Positions 63,359 to 64,000 of a DNA stretch of 64,000 bases are shown here, in pieces. The first letter of the stretch is position 1; each line of letters begins with the position of its first letter. Origin of the DNA: Babylonia areolata (taxonomy: Eukaryota; Mollusca; Gastropoda; Neogastropoda; Buccinidae); the NCBI RefSeq assembly GCF_041734735.1, contig NC_134896.1:54667536-54731535 (forward strand), written 5' to 3'. The notes under the pieces are model-generated. The model had not been told where the DNA came from. It ran no database searches and saw only the letters and a list, made by a program, of their open reading frames with translations. The position numbers and the translations under genes are program-made.

Positions 63359-63591
63359 TTAACTCACTCAGTACGACCAGTCCTCGCTTCTCCTCTACAC
63401 AGACCCTTCAGATGTCCAGTGGGTGTCTGAATGACCCAACCTTTAGCTTCCGTCGTCAGAATTGTGGTATTCTTTGTCAACATTCACCTCTTCAGTATAA
63501 GAGCCTTCCGCTTGTAATATTTTGATGATGGTAATTGGCGTGAAACCGCTGTTAACGTCGTCTCTTTCGCCGTTCGTATGGAGAGAGTTAA
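63359..63591 (-). mobile_element. MITE copy 2, TTAA-flanked
   Basis: 233 bp, TTAA at each end. The ends CTCACTCAGTACG and CGTATGGAGAGAG are imperfect inverted repeats. The reverse complement matches 1134-1356. No coding sequence. TTAA flanks are the signature of piggyBac-type insertion, so it may be a non-autonomous member of that superfamily. It lies 155 bp before the last thioesterase exon. Confidence 0.78.
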
Positions 63592-63746
63592 TCTGTATGA
63601 GACATGACCAATAGCAGACGATAATCAAATGACACAGCTGATGAAGACCACAACAAACATTTTGTCACACTATTTCACGTCAGGAGGAATTCGTCACATG
63701 TCCACCCCAGATGAGAATGCAAGTTGTTGTTTCTGTCTTTTCACAG

Positions 63747-63847
63747 ATCTGGAAATGCGGTGGGGCGGTAACCCAACTGACCACGCGGCTGCACAGGAAG
63801 ATTCCTGGAAACGGATACTGACATTTCTGAAAACCCATCTTTCGTAA
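63747..63847 (+). CDS. Second thioesterase/BAAT family gene, last exon
   Basis: Acceptor GTCTTTTCACAG at 63746, stop TAA at 63845-63847. Phase 1 entry fits the previous exon and gives TWNLEMRWGGNPTDHAAAQED, then SWKRILTFLKTHLS. It is nearly the same as 5240-5340. The end THLS is not a peroxisomal SKL-type signal, which with the basic leader favours mitochondria or cytosol. An AATAAA at 63857-63862 is only 10 bases past the stop and may be too near to be the true poly(A) signal. Confidence 0.92.
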
Positions 63848-64000
63848 AAATTAAAAAATAAAAAAGATCAGGGCATGAAAGGCCACAGACTTTGGGACTG
63901 TTTTGTTTGTATTGATGATGATGGAGGGGGAGGAGGACGATGACGATGACGATGTTGCTATTGAGGTCCATTTGGTCCATTTTGTACTCTACGCTTCCTG
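63848..64000. other. 3' flank of the second thioesterase gene
   Basis: A-rich stretch with AATAAA at 63857, then a GAT/GAC trinucleotide-rich part at about 63915-63955. Probably 3' UTR; nothing else seen. Confidence 0.4.

Overview
This is eukaryotic, intron-rich and very repeat-rich DNA, most likely from a gastropod mollusc. The reasons are the combination of several non-LTR retrotransposon families with RNase H, tRNA-headed SINEs with a shared conserved core and a characteristic tail, long CA/TG microsatellites, and a multi-exon host gene. Species cannot be read from the window. Almost everything longer than 150 codons is transposon coding sequence; the host gene is in short exons.

Host genes: two plus-strand members of the acyl-CoA thioesterase/BAAT family lie in tandem. 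Only the last exon of the first copy is in view (5240-5340). The second runs from a proposed promoter and first exon near 7.6-7.7 kb, through exons at 30568-30876 and 31461-31730, to five 3' exons between 58894 and 63847. The Ser-Asp-His triad residues are present. An exon for the early hydrolase core, required by reading-frame phase between 31730 and 58894, was not found, so the gene may be damaged.

Transposons: a head-to-tail chain of minus-strand LINEs fills 8635-30366, which would be intron 1. In order these are a 59-bp stub (A0), a 5'-truncated element (A1), a full-length element with a 690-bp internal duplication (A2), a fragment (A3), a nearly whole element of a related family (B) and an older 3'-truncated copy (A4). 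The next intron holds a nested stack from 31.8 to 41.4 kb: an old LINE split by an L2/CR1-like LINE, which is split in turn by a SINE and a full-length family A element (A5) with a 14-bp target duplication. A third related LINE (C, 41639-47445) splits a dispersed repeat. After it come clustered SINE pieces and a 4.4-kb satellite (49.5-53.9 kb) with a 32-bp unit and a higher-order period near 1051 bp.

The most unusual signals are: (1) a stem-loop shared by the 3' ends of LINE families A, B and C, with a compensatory base change, which in family B also sits across the ORF1 stop/ORF2 start; (2) a second stem-loop, duplicated in the family A 5' UTR and also showing a compensatory change; (3) a minisatellite of about 14 extra copies of a 3' splice site just upstream of a thioesterase exon; (4) LINE insertions only 51 and about 60 bp long; and (5) the head-to-tail LINE chain itself.
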